Shown here piece by piece: positions 8,183-17,727 of a stretch of 64,000 bases of DNA. The notes under the pieces are model-generated. The model was not told the DNA's origin, ran no database searches, and was given only the letters and a program-made list of their open reading frames with translations. Origin of the DNA: Chryseobacterium aquifrigidense (GTDB lineage Bacteria > Bacteroidota > Bacteroidia > Flavobacteriales > Weeksellaceae); assembly GCF_006716485.1 (NCBI RefSeq), contig NZ_VFPD01000001.1, positions 2,524,008 through 2,588,007 on the forward strand, given 5' to 3'. The first letter of the stretch is position 1, and each line of letters starts with the position of its first letter. The translations under genes and the position numbers were made by a program.

Positions 8183-9367
8183 ATGAAACAAAATTACCTG
8201 TTCATCATGCTGTGCAGCCTTGTACTGCTAGTCAATTGTAAAGGCGGTGATGACTCAATAAACCCGGAAGTTTCCAAAACGGTACCCACCGGAACTGTAG
8301 AAGGCAAAGTATTTGCTAAAAACGGAACAAAACCTATTGGTGGTGCTACTGTATTCACTATTGACAGTAAAAATCAGGTTTACCACACGTATTCCAATGC
8401 AGATGGCTCATTCAGTCTGACTGCACCCGAAGGAAATACAATCCTTCACATCCAGACCGGTAATGGTCTTAATTTCAGAACTGAAATTCCTATTACAGTT
8501 AATAAAGATGAAACAACCAGTGTTGCCAGCAAAGATTCCAAACTGAATCAGATTGCAAAAATAGCTTATGTAGAAGGCAGCTATGATGAAATAGAGTCTA
8601 TTATTACTAATCTTGGTTATGTCGCAACAGAAATTTCATATCAGGATTTAAAAAATTTCAATACTATTTCTCAATATGACATTATTTTCCTGAATTGCGG
8701 GTCACGTAACTTTACTTACTCAGGAACCAACACACCGAGTAACGATCTTTCTATTTTCAGTAATCTCTCTACTTTTATCACAAATGGCGGAAGTATTTAT
8801 ACTTCAGACTGGGCTGCTGCCTATCTGGTAGGTGGAGATAAAAATGCTCCGTACTGTGGTGTTTATGGAGGTTTTCTGGATCTTACAAAGATATGCTTTA
8901 ATACCAATGGTAATAGTGCAATGTATAACAACTGCAGCGTTTCCAATGCTGCTATGGCTTCAGCAATAGGATTTAGCACATTAGATATTCAGTATGATCA
9001 ACCTTTGTGGCAAAAAATCCAGCATTATGATCCTTCGTTCTGGGAAGTACTGGTACAGAAAGATAATGAACCATTGATGATAAGAACCAATAAGTATGTC
9101 AATGCAACAGCTCCTAAAACACCTGTGGGGACATCGTTAAACAATAATCAGATGACTATCTGCCATCATACGGCAAATGGTAACAATATTACCATTACCA
9201 TTAATCAGAATGCATGGAACGCTCACCAGGCGCATGGTGATTATGTAGGATCATGCTCAGCAACTACCAGCAGTGGAAATATCTACTATACCACATTCCA
9301 TAACCACGCCAGTGGAAATATCGGTAAATCAGGACCGATTCTGGAATACGTAATCTTAAATTTGTAA
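8183..9367 (+). CDS. Lipoprotein with carboxypeptidase-like regulatory domain
   Basis: This 394-residue lipoprotein has a signal peptide ending in the lipobox LVNC (Cys19). Residues about 37-100 form a carboxypeptidase-regulatory-like beta-sandwich (GTVEGKVFAKNGTKPIGGAT, then SNADGSFSLTAPEG), common in Bacteroidota surface proteins. The middle part (about 125-290) has a Rossmann-like feel (IAKIAYVEGSYDEIESIITN, YDIIFLNCGSRNF, GGSIYTSDWAAAYL), as in ThuA or glutamine-amidotransferase-like folds. The end holds ICHHTANGNN and WNAHQAHGDYVG. No enzyme motif could be confirmed. It is probably an outer-membrane-anchored surface protein, monocistronic, with a terminator at 9391-9420. Confidence 0.75.
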   Translation: MKQNYLFIMLCSLVLLVNCKGGDDSINPEVSKTVPTGTVEGKVFAKNGTKPIGGATVFTIDSKNQVYHTYSNADGSFSLTAPEGNTILHIQTGNGLNFRTEIPITVNKDETTSVASKDSKLNQIAKIAYVEGSYDEIESIITNLGYVATEISYQDLKNFNTISQYDIIFLNCGSRNFTYSGTNTPSNDLSIFSNLSTFITNGGSIYTSDWAAAYLVGGDKNAPYCGVYGGFLDLTKICFNTNGNSAMYNNCSVSNAAMASAIGFSTLDIQYDQPLWQKIQHYDPSFWEVLVQKDNEPLMIRTNKYVNATAPKTPVGTSLNNNQMTICHHTANGNNITITINQNAWNAHQAHGDYVGSCSATTSSGNIYYTTFHNHASGNIGKSGPILEYVILNL

Positions 9368-9390
9368 TAAAATTTTATAACTCAGTTCTC

Positions 9391-9420
9391 AAAGTGGCTT
9401 TTTATAAGGCCACTTTTTTT
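9391..9420 (+). terminator. Intrinsic terminator
   Basis: AAAGTGGC and GGCCACTTT pair around a short A/T loop, followed by a T-run, 24 bases after the stop of the lipoprotein gene. Confidence 0.8.
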
Positions 9421-9446
9421 ATATTGCATGTATATTTTTTTAACGA

Positions 9447-9938
9447 ATGGATACAACAATTATTAATATTTTCTGCCTTATTCTATTATTTATCGGAATA
9501 TTGGGAACTTTTCTTCCGGTTTTACCTGGTCTTTTACTAAGTATCTGCGGACTATTGATCTATAAATTCGGGACAGATGCTGATCTTCCCATGATTTATG
9601 TCTGGGCCTTCGGAATTCTTACGGCTGCTTCTGTAGTGCTAAGCTATGTGATTCCGGCAAAGACCAACAGAAAATATGGAGGTACACGTTGGGGAAGCAT
9701 CGGCTCTGTTATTGGAACTATTGTAGGGATCTTTATTCCGATTCCGCTGGGATTTCTGATTGGAATGTTTGCAGGGGTATTTATTGGTGAATTGCTTCAC
9801 GACAGTAAGGATATGAATAAAGCTTTACAATCTACCAAAGGAGCACTGATTGGATTCATTTATGGAACCGGATTCAGTTTTGTGGTAGGAGTGGCAATGT
9901 TTTTGGTAGTATTACTTAATATGTTTAACGTCATTTAA
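9447..9938 (+). CDS. DUF456 domain-containing membrane protein
   Basis: This 163-residue integral membrane protein has about five hydrophobic segments. It contains LPGLLLSICGLLIYKFG, PAKTNRKYGGTRWGSIGSVI and GTIVGIFIPIPLGFLIGMF, followed by GAFLG-type glycine-rich helices. These features are characteristic of DUF456, a family of unknown function built on glycine-zipper-like helices. It precedes a small lipoprotein gene by 16 bases, so the two are likely co-transcribed. No function is assigned. Confidence 0.85.
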   Translation: MDTTIINIFCLILLFIGILGTFLPVLPGLLLSICGLLIYKFGTDADLPMIYVWAFGILTAASVVLSYVIPAKTNRKYGGTRWGSIGSVIGTIVGIFIPIPLGFLIGMFAGVFIGELLHDSKDMNKALQSTKGALIGFIYGTGFSFVVGVAMFLVVLLNMFNVI

Positions 9939-9954
9939 TTAAATATAAGAAACT

Positions 9955-10464
9955 ATGTTCCATAAAGTTATCATACTCAGTCTGGGAATATTTGCATTAA
10001 CAGGATGCGATGCCCAAAAGAAATCCAGGACTACTACAAAAGCTACTGAAATGTCTACAGGTACAAAATCCGCAGGTACAAATAACCAGAAAGACGGTGT
10101 TATCTATCTGAGTGAAGGAGAAAATAAGTTTTTAAGAGAATACCAGATGAATGTGACATTCAAAGGGATTTCCGAAGACAGCCGTTGTCCTGAAGGAGCC
10201 AATTGTATCTGGGCGGGAGTTGCTCTTGCTCAGGTGGAAGTAATGGGTACCTCTACCCGACCGATGACTCTGAACCTCGCCAGCGCAGATTACCCGGCAA
10301 GAAATTACCATCAGTCGACAGAATTCAATGATTACACTATTACACTGCAGGATATTGCTCCGTACCCGAAATCTCAGGATGGAGCAAAAGCATTGACCGG
10401 AAAATATAAAATCGGAATTACGATAAAAAAAGCAGATCCATCTGCTGATTCTACCAGGAAATAG
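9955..10464 (+). CDS. Small lipoprotein with CPEGANCIWAG motif
   Basis: This is a 169-residue lipoprotein with lipobox LTGC (Cys18). A low-complexity Thr/Lys/Ser linker (about 20-45) is followed by a compact beta-rich domain. That domain contains SRCPEGANCIWAGVALAQVE, whose two Cys probably form a disulfide, and ends DITLQDIAPYPKS-like. The SRCPxGxxCIWAG pattern recurs in uncharacterised Bacteroidota lipoproteins; its function is unknown. Its last 14 bases overlap the 3' end of ung on the other strand, a convergent overlap. Confidence 0.75.
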   Translation: MFHKVIILSLGIFALTGCDAQKKSRTTTKATEMSTGTKSAGTNNQKDGVIYLSEGENKFLREYQMNVTFKGISEDSRCPEGANCIWAGVALAQVEVMGTSTRPMTLNLASADYPARNYHQSTEFNDYTITLQDIAPYPKSQDGAKALTGKYKIGITIKKADPSADSTRK

Positions 10465-11092
10465 GCTTCTTCCCTTTGGAAACAAGATATTCATTAATTT
10501 TTGAAAAAGGCTTACTTCCAAAGAAACCTCTGTACACAGAAAAAGGGGATGGGTGTGCCGATTTCAGAATAAAATGTTTAGCCGGATCTATGAGTTCGGC
10601 TTTTTTTTGTGCAAAAGCGCCCCACAATACAAACACTACATTCTCTTTTTTATCTGAAATCTCTTTAATAATAAAGTTGGTAAATTTTTCCCAGCCAAGA
10701 TCTTTATGAGAATTGGGTGAATGAGCACGAACCGTTAAAGTAGCATTCAGCAATAAAACGCCCTGTCTTCCCCAGTCATCAAGTTCTTTAGAAGTTCTTA
10801 CCACTCCCAGGTCATCTTTCAGTTCAATAAAAATATTCTTTAATGACGGCGGTGCAGCAACCTGTTCAGAAACAGAGAAACACAAACCATTCGCCTGATA
10901 ATCATTATGATAAGGATCCTGGCCAATAATCACCACTTCAACATCATCAAAAGCGGTAAGCTCCAATGCTCTGAAAATCTGATTTTTGGGTGGAAAAACT
11001 TTGGTTGTTGCATATTCATTCTTCACTTTCTCCCAAAGGGTGGTAAAGTATTCCGTACTTTTTATCGGGGCTAAAATTTCTGTCCAGGTCAT
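10451..11092 (-). CDS. ung: Uracil-DNA glycosylase
   Basis: This 213-residue family 1 UDG removes uracil from DNA in base-excision repair. The catalytic water-activating motif GQDPYHNDYQANGLCFSV is present, with the active Asp. Also present are the Asn-bearing GVLLLNATLTVRAHSPNSH and the DNA-intercalation loop HPSPFSVYRGFFGSKPFS with its catalytic His. The length is slightly shorter than E. coli Ung (229) but complete. It is transcribed convergently with, and overlaps, the lipoprotein gene. The start is the ATG just after an AT-rich stretch. Confidence 0.97.
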   Translation of the reverse strand: MTWTEILAPIKSTEYFTTLWEKVKNEYATTKVFPPKNQIFRALELTAFDDVEVVIIGQDPYHNDYQANGLCFSVSEQVAAPPSLKNIFIELKDDLGVVRTSKELDDWGRQGVLLLNATLTVRAHSPNSHKDLGWEKFTNFIIKEISDKKENVVFVLWGAFAQKKAELIDPAKHFILKSAHPSPFSVYRGFFGSKPFSKINEYLVSKGKKPISW

Positions 11093-11131
11093 AATGCAAA
11101 AATAATAATAATATTAAAATAAGAGCCTCCA

Positions 11132-12130
11132 TCATACTTTAAATATCTTCACTTTTCTTTCTATCAGTATATACGAAAAATAAGACAGCAGTATTGAAAG
11201 AGAAATTAATAAAAGATTATTAAGAAGGGAAATATCTACTATTAGAAAGTTCTGATCTTTCACAATATGATGTATGATATACAATGAATACGAGATATTT
11301 CCGAGCAAATAAACAGGCTTAGTTTCAAGAAACATCTGAAGATAATTCTTTTCCTGTGTATACAATTGTCTAATGATTAAAGCTGATAAAAACGGAATAA
11401 AGATTAGTCCCCTCGTTGTAAACAACAGTAAAAAAGTGATGACAAGTACTGCATAAACAGGCCATTTACCTTTTATTTTAATTCCAGGTAAAACAGCAAC
11501 TCCTATTCCTAAAAAATAAGAAGCTATTGTTCTGATTAAAGAATTTACACCATACGGAATATCCAGATATTTCGATGACCTCCAGGAGTTTACCGAATCC
11601 GCTGAATGAAAATACAGGTCTGGAAAATGAGGAAGAATTAATCTTAAAAAAAGACCTGCTGCAATCAAAATTTCACCACGGATCTTATACCGGATAATCA
11701 GATAAAGCATGAAAGGAAATATCAGATAGCACATCCATTCTGTACTCAATGACCAGTAAACGATATTCAGTAAGTGATCCGGATTAAAAAAGCACTGCAC
11801 CAGTCCGGCATTGATAAAAAATGTAAGCCATGAAGTATCCTTTATCAACAGAACAATAAAAATAATGGATATAAAATATACCGGATAAATCCTGTTGACC
11901 CTTTTTTTATAAAAAGTTTGTATTTTTTTAAACTCAAGATGCTTAAACTTATCAAAATAGGAAACAGTGAGAAGAAAGGCGCTTAATACAAAAAAGATAT
12001 CTACAGCAAGATATCCTTTACCGATAATATTTTGGAGAATTTCGTTTTTAAAATCAAAAAAATGAAAAAAAGTTACCCATAACGCAACAATCCCTCTAAG
12101 TCCCGTTAAAGATTTTATTTCATTTTTCAT
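11132..12130 (-). CDS. Acyltransferase family 3 membrane protein
   Basis: This membrane acyltransferase of about 332 residues begins [19 protein letters not shown] at 12130; a TTG four codons earlier is less likely. It has roughly ten transmembrane helices. The acyltransferase-3 landmarks are visible: [14 protein letters not shown] (catalytic His), [17 protein letters not shown], and [11 protein letters not shown]. The family O-acylates sugars in polysaccharides, LPS or macrolides using acyl-CoA. The target cannot be read here, and there is no surface-polysaccharide operon next to it. It is followed by ung and preceded by a GNAT gene. Confidence 0.88.
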   Translation of the reverse strand: MKNEIKSLTGLRGIVALWVTFFHFFDFKNEILQNIIGKGYLAVDIFFVLSAFLLTVSYFDKFKHLEFKKIQTFYKKRVNRIYPVYFISIIFIVLLIKDTSWLTFFINAGLVQCFFNPDHLLNIVYWSLSTEWMCYLIFPFMLYLIIRYKIRGEILIAAGLFLRLILPHFPDLYFHSADSVNSWRSSKYLDIPYGVNSLIRTIASYFLGIGVAVLPGIKIKGKWPVYAVLVITFLLLFTTRGLIFIPFLSALIIRQLYTQEKNYLQMFLETKPVYLLGNISYSLYIIHHIVKDQNFLIVDISLLNNLLLISLSILLSYFSYILIERKVKIFKV

Positions 12131-12169
12131 ATGTAATTTCAACTGGCAATAACAATAGAGAAAAACCCA

Positions 12170-12697
12170 TTAGATTTCATCCGGACTGGTGGAAGCTCTT
12201 TGTAAACTAAAAATAATATTATCCGGAAAGCCTTCATCCTGCTTTCCTTCCTGCAAAATAAAATGATTTTTTAAAAGAAGTCCTTTTGAATTTTCATTGA
12301 ATTTATTGGTAATGGCTACAATTTCCTGTAAATGCAGCTCGTTAAATCCATATTCTAATACTGCATTTAAAGCTTCAGTCATAATTCCCTGTCTATGAAA
12401 ATCTGGTAATAGCTCGTAGCCCACTTCTGCTGTTTTCCGATCCTCAGAAAAATTCCAGAGACAGATGGTTCCGATAAGACGGGGCTGATCTTTTAAAGAA
12501 ATCCCCCAATAAACTGTTTGATTACTTTGAATTCTAGCCTTAATGGTTAAAATAAACTGAAGAGCATCATAATTTGTCTTTGGTGAAACTCTTTTCACAA
12601 ATTTATTAACTTCCGGATTGCTTCGGATTTTTAAAATATCTTCTGTATGATTTTCATTGATTCCTTTTAAAACCAACCTTAAAGTTTCCAGTTTCAT
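12170..12697 (-). CDS. GNAT family N-acetyltransferase (RimJ/RimL-like)
   Basis: This is a 175-residue GNAT acetyltransferase. The acetyl-CoA loop lies in the AEVGYELLPDFHRQGIMTEA segment. IVAITNKFNENSKGLLLKNHF is the late signature of the RimJ/RimL subgroup, which acetylates protein N-termini or small amines. The N-terminus KLETLRLVLKGINENHTEDIL is also typical of that group. The substrate is unknown. It lies upstream of the acyltransferase-3 gene on the same strand, with a 39-bp gap. Confidence 0.87.
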   Translation of the reverse strand: MKLETLRLVLKGINENHTEDILKIRSNPEVNKFVKRVSPKTNYDALQFILTIKARIQSNQTVYWGISLKDQPRLIGTICLWNFSEDRKTAEVGYELLPDFHRQGIMTEALNAVLEYGFNELHLQEIVAITNKFNENSKGLLLKNHFILQEGKQDEGFPDNIIFSLQRASTSPDEI

Positions 12698-12724
12698 TGA
12701 TAGAATAGTTGTATACCGCTTAGA

Positions 12725-13081
12725 TTAATTATTTCGGAAGTCTCTGAATGCCAATGTTTCCGAAAACTTGTTTTTATCAGCATCATGATTCATAAATAAA
12801 TACACACCGTATTTTACAGAATAACTTCTTTCATAAATAACAATAGACTCGGTCTTATCACTACTGCTTTTCTGTTCTACTTTTTTATATGAATCAGTTT
12901 TTTTCTGATGATGACTGATTTTATTTTTTAAATTTTTCGCAGAAAGCCTTTTACTGCTGCTTTTATTGTTTTTTCTGCTATTACGTTTCTTTTCAACTGT
13001 TTCAATCTTATTCTTATCAATTTGAATTTGTGCTGGAGTTCCCACTGAAAGAAAAAGAAGAATAAGCAGTATATTTTTCAT
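12725..13081 (-). CDS. Small secreted basic protein, unknown
   Basis: This is a 118-residue protein with a clear signal peptide (MKNILLILLFLSVGTPAQIQ). A very Lys/Ser/Asn-rich stretch follows from about residue 22 to 75, then a short hydrophobic-polar end (VIYERSYSVKYGVYLFMNHD). No recognised domain is seen. The basic low-complexity part suggests a periplasmic or surface protein that binds anionic polymer, but this is only inference. It lies on the same strand as the GNAT gene, 27 bp upstream of it. Confidence 0.6.
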   Translation of the reverse strand: MKNILLILLFLSVGTPAQIQIDKNKIETVEKKRNSRKNNKSSSKRLSAKNLKNKISHHQKKTDSYKKVEQKSSSDKTESIVIYERSYSVKYGVYLFMNHDADKNKFSETLAFRDFRNN

Positions 13082-13307
13082 GGTTAAAGTTTAATTAGCG
13101 CAATAAATATACGCTATAAGTACCATCCACTCAAAATTTTTCATTTTTTTACAAATTTTTCTGCTTTAAATTCAAAATAAAATAGAAATTATTCATTGAT
13201 TTAATCCTCATTAATTCTTTATTCATCAAAAAGCTTTAATAGTTGTCAATTTAAAGTTAATTTATACTGTAAATCTCTCAGATATACGTAATAATCAAAA
13301 TTCTCAC

Positions 13308-13315
13308 TAAATTTG
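13308..13315 (+). promoter_or_regulatory. -7-like element immediately before mutS2 GTG
   Basis: TAAATTTG matches the Bacteroidota -7 consensus exactly and ends only four bases before the GTG start at 13320. A transcript starting 5-7 bases after it would be leaderless. No TTG is seen at -33, so this is tentative. Confidence 0.35.
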
Positions 13316-13319
13316 CACT

Positions 13320-15467
13320 GTGTATATAGATAAAGAAGATTTAGACGAATTAGAGTTTCCGCAATTGCTCGCGGAAATCTCCCCATTTGCGTATTCTCCG
13401 AAAACAAGAGAAAAAATTCTTCAACTTCGTCCGATGGAAATTGACGAGGCGGAACTTTCATTAAAAAAAACGTCAGAATATCTGTCGAGTTTTGAAAGTT
13501 CAAATGCGATTCCGTTTGATGAATATGAAGATATTGAAAGTGAGCTGAAACTGATGCTTATTGAGAACTACCGTCTGGAAAATGCTGCTTTCATCAAAAT
13601 AAAAACCATTACGGAACAGATCGGAAGACTTCAGAAATTCTTCCCTACCATGCCGGAAACGTTTCCTACTTTGTTAGAAGAAGTTTCTGTACTGGAATTC
13701 AGAAAAGAGATCATTGAGAAGGTAGATAAGGTTTTTAACCGTTTTGGTGAAGTGAAAAACGAAGCTTCTCCGGCTCTGAAAGGAATAAGAACTGAAATTC
13801 AGCTTGCTAAAAAGGCGATTCAGGAGAACTTTAACCGTGCGCTTACCACGTATGGACAGAGTGATTTTCTGGATGATATCCGGGAAACGATTATTGATGA
13901 CCAAAGAGTTCTGGCCGTAAAATCAGGATTCAAAAAAAGGGTTGCGGGAAGAACATTAGGGATTTCCAAAACGGGTTCCATTACTTATATTCAGCCGGAC
14001 AGTGTGGTAAAGCACTATTTCAAGCTGCGGGAAAATGAAGAGGAAGAGAAAAAAGAAATTGATAAGGTTCTCCGTAAGCTTACTGCAGAACTGGCAGAAT
14101 TTCAACCTCAGCTATGGAGATACCAGGTTTATATTTTTGACCTTGACCTTACAAGAGCGAAAGCAAAATTTGGTGAACAGATCAACGGAGTCCTTCCGAA
14201 AATCAACCATCATAAAACGCTGAGATTAAAAGATGCCTATCATCCTCTTCTATGGTTAAGAAACAAAGTTGAAAACAAAACAATTCATCCGCAAACACTT
14301 ACCCTAACAGAACATAACAGGATTATCTGTATTTCCGGTCCGAATGCCGGCGGAAAATCAATTACCCTGAAAACGGTAGGATTATTACAGCTGATGATTC
14401 AAAGTGGTATTCTTGTGCCGGTTCACCCTAAGTCTGAAATGTTTTTCTTTGAGAAAATCATGACGGATATTGGAGATAACCAGTCTATTGAAAACCATTT
14501 ATCGACTTATTCATCAAGATTGAAGAAAATGTCAGGAATCATCCGTGAGGCTGATGCCAATACCCTTCTGCTTATTGATGAATTCGGTACGGGTTCTGAT
14601 CCGGAGCTTGGAGGTGCACTGGCAGAAAGTTTTATGGAGTTTTTCTATGACAAAAAGAGTTTTGCCATTATCACAACGCACTATACCAACATTAAACTGG
14701 TAATAGAGCAGCTTCCCAACGCTCAGAATGCAGCTATGCTCTTCAATGAAGAAACTTTGGAACCGATGTATAAGCTGGAAGTGGGACAGGCAGGAAGTTC
14801 CTTTACTTTTGAAGTTGCAGAAAAGAATAAAATTCCGAGATTCATTATCCATTCTGCCAAGAAAAAGGTAGAACATGATATTGTGAATCTTGATAAAACG
14901 ATTGTAAAACTGCAGCAGGAAAAATTTGAGGTTGAAAAACTAAAATCTGATCTTGCAGAAAGGAAAGAGTCCGTAGAAGATAAGCGTGATAACCTTCAGA
15001 AACTGAATGACCAGCTTCAGCAGAAACTGTTCAATTTCCAGAAACTATATGAAGAGGAACACCGCAAACTGCAGTTTGGAAATAAGATTGAAACATTCAT
15101 CGACAGCTATACCAAAGGAAAGTCCAGAAAAGATGTTGTGAAAGACTTTGTAAAACTTCTTGAGCAGGAAAAATTCAGAAAACTTGGCAGTGATAAAGAT
15201 GAAACCAAACGCCTGCAGGTTGTTAAAAGAAAAATTACCCAACAGCTGAAAAAAGAAGAGGTGATTGAGAAGATTGCTGAAACCAATGAAAAGCTGGAAG
15301 AACAACGTAAAAGCGACCGTGCTATTTGGATGAAAATCGGGCAGCGTGTTCGTATTACGGGAAGCACCAGTGTAGGAACCATTGAAAAGATTTCCAGAAA
15401 CAAGGTCATTGTCAACTATGGAACTTTCAAGACCACGATTGATGCGGATGAGCTTGAGAGAATTTAA
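13320..15467 (+). CDS. mutS2: MutS2-like DNA mismatch-repair ATPase, no Smr domain
   Basis: This 715-residue ATPase has the MutS2 layout: core and lever helices to about 300, Walker A GPNAGGKS (340-347), Walker B LLLIDEFGTGSDPELGG (about 425), then ITTHYTNIK. A long coiled coil follows (about 500-640) and a terminal KOW-like beta segment (WMKIGQRVRITGSTSVGTIE). MutS2 proteins bind branched DNA or stalled ribosomes and suppress recombination. The usual C-terminal Smr nuclease domain is missing, since the protein ends right after the KOW-like part. The start is a GTG with no Shine-Dalgarno. Confidence 0.93.
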   Translation: MYIDKEDLDELEFPQLLAEISPFAYSPKTREKILQLRPMEIDEAELSLKKTSEYLSSFESSNAIPFDEYEDIESELKLMLIENYRLENAAFIKIKTITEQIGRLQKFFPTMPETFPTLLEEVSVLEFRKEIIEKVDKVFNRFGEVKNEASPALKGIRTEIQLAKKAIQENFNRALTTYGQSDFLDDIRETIIDDQRVLAVKSGFKKRVAGRTLGISKTGSITYIQPDSVVKHYFKLRENEEEEKKEIDKVLRKLTAELAEFQPQLWRYQVYIFDLDLTRAKAKFGEQINGVLPKINHHKTLRLKDAYHPLLWLRNKVENKTIHPQTLTLTEHNRIICISGPNAGGKSITLKTVGLLQLMIQSGILVPVHPKSEMFFFEKIMTDIGDNQSIENHLSTYSSRLKKMSGIIREADANTLLLIDEFGTGSDPELGGALAESFMEFFYDKKSFAIITTHYTNIKLVIEQLPNAQNAAMLFNEETLEPMYKLEVGQAGSSFTFEVAEKNKIPRFIIHSAKKKVEHDIVNLDKTIVKLQQEKFEVEKLKSDLAERKESVEDKRDNLQKLNDQLQQKLFNFQKLYEEEHRKLQFGNKIETFIDSYTKGKSRKDVVKDFVKLLEQEKFRKLGSDKDETKRLQVVKRKITQQLKKEEVIEKIAETNEKLEEQRKSDRAIWMKIGQRVRITGSTSVGTIEKISRNKVIVNYGTFKTTIDADELERI

Positions 15468-15497
15468 TTAATAAGAAATTAAAGTAATGCAAATACG

Positions 15498-15530
15498 AAG
15501 AGAGAGCACCAGAAGGTGCTCTCTCTTTTC
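15498..15530. terminator. Bidirectional intrinsic terminator
   Basis: GAGAGAGCACC (15500-15510) pairs with GGTGCTCTCTC around the loop AGAA. A TTTTCTTT run follows on the plus strand and A-rich sequence flanks the other side. It lies between the convergent mutS2 and the T9SS protein gene. Confidence 0.82.
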
Positions 15531-15537
15531 TTTATTT

Positions 15538-16623
15538 TTATTTCTTAATGAATTTTAATCGGGTTACTTTTTCTTTATTCTTCAACTGGATAAAATAAAC
15601 TCCTTTTGACAAATGATGAAGGTTCACATGATGATTTGAAATTTTCCCTTCGTCAACTTTCTGGCCTGCCATATTATAAATTTCATAATCTGCTGCTTCC
15701 GAAATTCCTGAAATATTTAAAACATCAGAGGCAGGATTAGGATAAATTTCAGTGTTTGCAGACTTCCCTGATTCTTCCACTCCAAGTGTGAGATTGATTA
15801 AATCTACTCCATAATCCTCAACTTCTCCATAGATAAATGTACTACAAGCATCAGCAGACATTGTTTGATTGGAAATAACCCTCATGGTAACACCACAAAG
15901 TGTCACTGCAGCCAAACTTGGAATTGTAAATACAGATACTGCCGGTGCAGCCTGAGTAACATTATTAGCAACCATCACTCTTTCGGTTGATTCGAAAATT
16001 CCGTTGGCATTAAGATCTATCCACGCAGTTACTGTTATTGTCCCGGGTGTCCCCGTCCACGTATTGGTTACTGAAAGCTTATTTCCTGTACTTCCTATAA
16101 AAAATTTAACTCTACGACTCAGATCACTTCTGTAATCTGTATAATTGGAAGGTCCGGAATCACTCACCATGGGTGTGGTAACTCCTGCAGAATTTACGGT
16201 TACATTGGAAATATGCATCATTGTGGTATCTGTAGAAGCACTTGCACAATAATTAATGGTAGTGGTAAAAAATATAGGATTAGACCATAATCCCTGTGTC
16301 GTACACACTTTCACTACCTGTACTTCATATGTTGTACAAGGTTGCAAACCTGTAATTGTGAAATAATTTTGTCCTGGGGCAACATCAGCCGTCATCCATG
16401 TTGTAGTTCCCGGTATTCTATATCTGATCCTGTTATTGGATGTATTAGGATCTGCAGTCCATGTAACTGTTCCTGAGGCGAGCGTTATATTAGACATCTG
16501 AAGCCCTGTTGGTGCATTGGTATCACAGTAAAATAAAGATTGGGATTCTTCTATTTTGTGGGTTGCCTGAAAGCTGGAAATACCCAAAATAAAAGAGAAT
16601 ACATAAAGTAGTCTTTTTGTCAT
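15538..16623 (-). CDS. T9SS-sorted surface protein with FN3 and GEVED domains
   Basis: This is a 361-residue secreted protein. A signal peptide (MTKRLLYVFSFILGISSF) is followed by a fibronectin type III domain (about 33-122; GLQMSNITLASGTVTWTADP and TGLQPCTTYEVQVVKVCTTQ). Next is a GEVED domain ending FIYGEVEDYGVDL (about 155-277). The type A T9SS sorting domain is at the end (EIYPNPASDVLNISG, then GVYFIQLKNKEKVTRLKFIKK). It is exported through the Sec pathway and then T9SS to the cell surface or medium, probably as an adhesin or matrix protein. It stands alone. Confidence 0.87.
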   Translation of the reverse strand: MTKRLLYVFSFILGISSFQATHKIEESQSLFYCDTNAPTGLQMSNITLASGTVTWTADPNTSNNRIRYRIPGTTTWMTADVAPGQNYFTITGLQPCTTYEVQVVKVCTTQGLWSNPIFFTTTINYCASASTDTTMMHISNVTVNSAGVTTPMVSDSGPSNYTDYRSDLSRRVKFFIGSTGNKLSVTNTWTGTPGTITVTAWIDLNANGIFESTERVMVANNVTQAAPAVSVFTIPSLAAVTLCGVTMRVISNQTMSADACSTFIYGEVEDYGVDLINLTLGVEESGKSANTEIYPNPASDVLNISGISEAADYEIYNMAGQKVDEGKISNHHVNLHHLSKGVYFIQLKNKEKVTRLKFIKK

Positions 16624-16851
16624 GTTTTATTAGTTTTTAATTCTCCTGAAAAATAGGAATTTTATAGAATATACCGACATCTATACTATTTATTATTATG
16701 TTTTTCTTAATACATTCAAATAGTAGGTATAGAAAATACATCTATGAGATTATTACCATTAAAATATTTACTTCTTATCATTATTTGAAATAAATACAAT
16801 ATTTTAGAAAACTGCAAGAGTATAATTATCTTCCGAAAAGCATTTAATTTA

Positions 16852-16859
16852 TATATTTG
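16852..16859 (+). promoter_or_regulatory. -7-like element that decides the start of the 16878 gene
   Basis: TATATTTG is an exact TAnnTTTG match. It overlaps an upstream in-frame TTG at 16857, so that TTG would lie inside the promoter and cannot be the start. This favours ATG at 16878 or 16881. No clear -33 is seen. Confidence 0.4.
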
Positions 16860-16877
16860 GAGGATCAAAAAAAATTC

Positions 16878-17678
16878 ATGATGACTTTCATAAACAAAGC
16901 ATTCTATTTATCCGCTTTCAGTATCTTATCAATTGCCTTTGTAAAAGGACAGACTAAAGTTCCTTTTGGAGTGGTAAAAGCTGAAGATGGATATGCCAAC
17001 GTACGCATACATAAAGACGACTACCGAAAAATTGTAGATAAAATCCGTATGCGTAAAGGAGATGTATTTGTTTATGTAAAACCGGCTCCGGGAGAAACAG
17101 AATGGATCTGGATCAAATATCCTGAGAAACAGGATGACGACAAACCTTTTGTACGTTATGAAACTCTTGATAAAGAAGGAATGGTAAATAAAGGGCGTAT
17201 TGCCTATGTGGACCAGCTTCCTGCCTATACTCCATCAAAATCTAAAAACGGAAGATCTCTTATTTTTACCGATAATTCTGATCCTAAAATCCCGACTGCA
17301 CAAAGAAGCAAAGTGGTGATTGACATTTATCCTTCCAATGCAGGATACCGTAAAAAGGAAAAAGATGCAGAAGGAAAAATTCTTACCATTGATAAAGTAA
17401 AACCATGGGGAATCGGAAATGACCTTCCTGAAGGAATGACCGAAATCAAATCCATCAGGGTACAGCAGCCCGGAAGAGGGTCTGTTTTTGTAAGAGAAGC
17501 TATCAAAAATATGTTCCAGCCCACCATGGATTTTGAGAACGTTGGAGTAACTTCCCTCGACAATGATAATATTTTTCTTTATATGATAAACGGTTCAGGA
17601 GAAAACAGATACACTACACTCTGGACAATTAAGAAAGGAAGAGTAATCAGTCAGATTATTTATCATAATCCGGAATAA
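16878..17678 (+). CDS. Secreted protein of unknown function
   Basis: This protein of about 266 residues begins MMTFINKAFYLSAFSILSIA, a Sec signal peptide ending near FVKGQ. The mature part is basic and beta-rich (GDVFVYVKPAPGETEWIWIK, RSKVVIDIYPSNAGYRKKEK, SIRVQQPGRGSVFVREAIKN) and ends KKGRVISQIIYHNPE. No domain is recognised and no T9SS tail or lipobox is seen, so it is probably periplasmic. It is monocistronic, and the cobalamin riboswitch starts about 50 bases downstream of its stop. Confidence 0.7.
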   Translation: MMTFINKAFYLSAFSILSIAFVKGQTKVPFGVVKAEDGYANVRIHKDDYRKIVDKIRMRKGDVFVYVKPAPGETEWIWIKYPEKQDDDKPFVRYETLDKEGMVNKGRIAYVDQLPAYTPSKSKNGRSLIFTDNSDPKIPTAQRSKVVIDIYPSNAGYRKKEKDAEGKILTIDKVKPWGIGNDLPEGMTEIKSIRVQQPGRGSVFVREAIKNMFQPTMDFENVGVTSLDNDNIFLYMINGSGENRYTTLWTIKKGRVISQIIYHNPE

Positions 17679-17727
17679 ATTCATTATTTTTGTATTCGAA
17701 AAGTTTTACACTTATTCATCACAGAAA

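Noticed and set aside
12725..13081. A RiPP precursor
   Set aside because: It has a Sec signal peptide and no leader/core division, and no modifying enzyme is adjacent.
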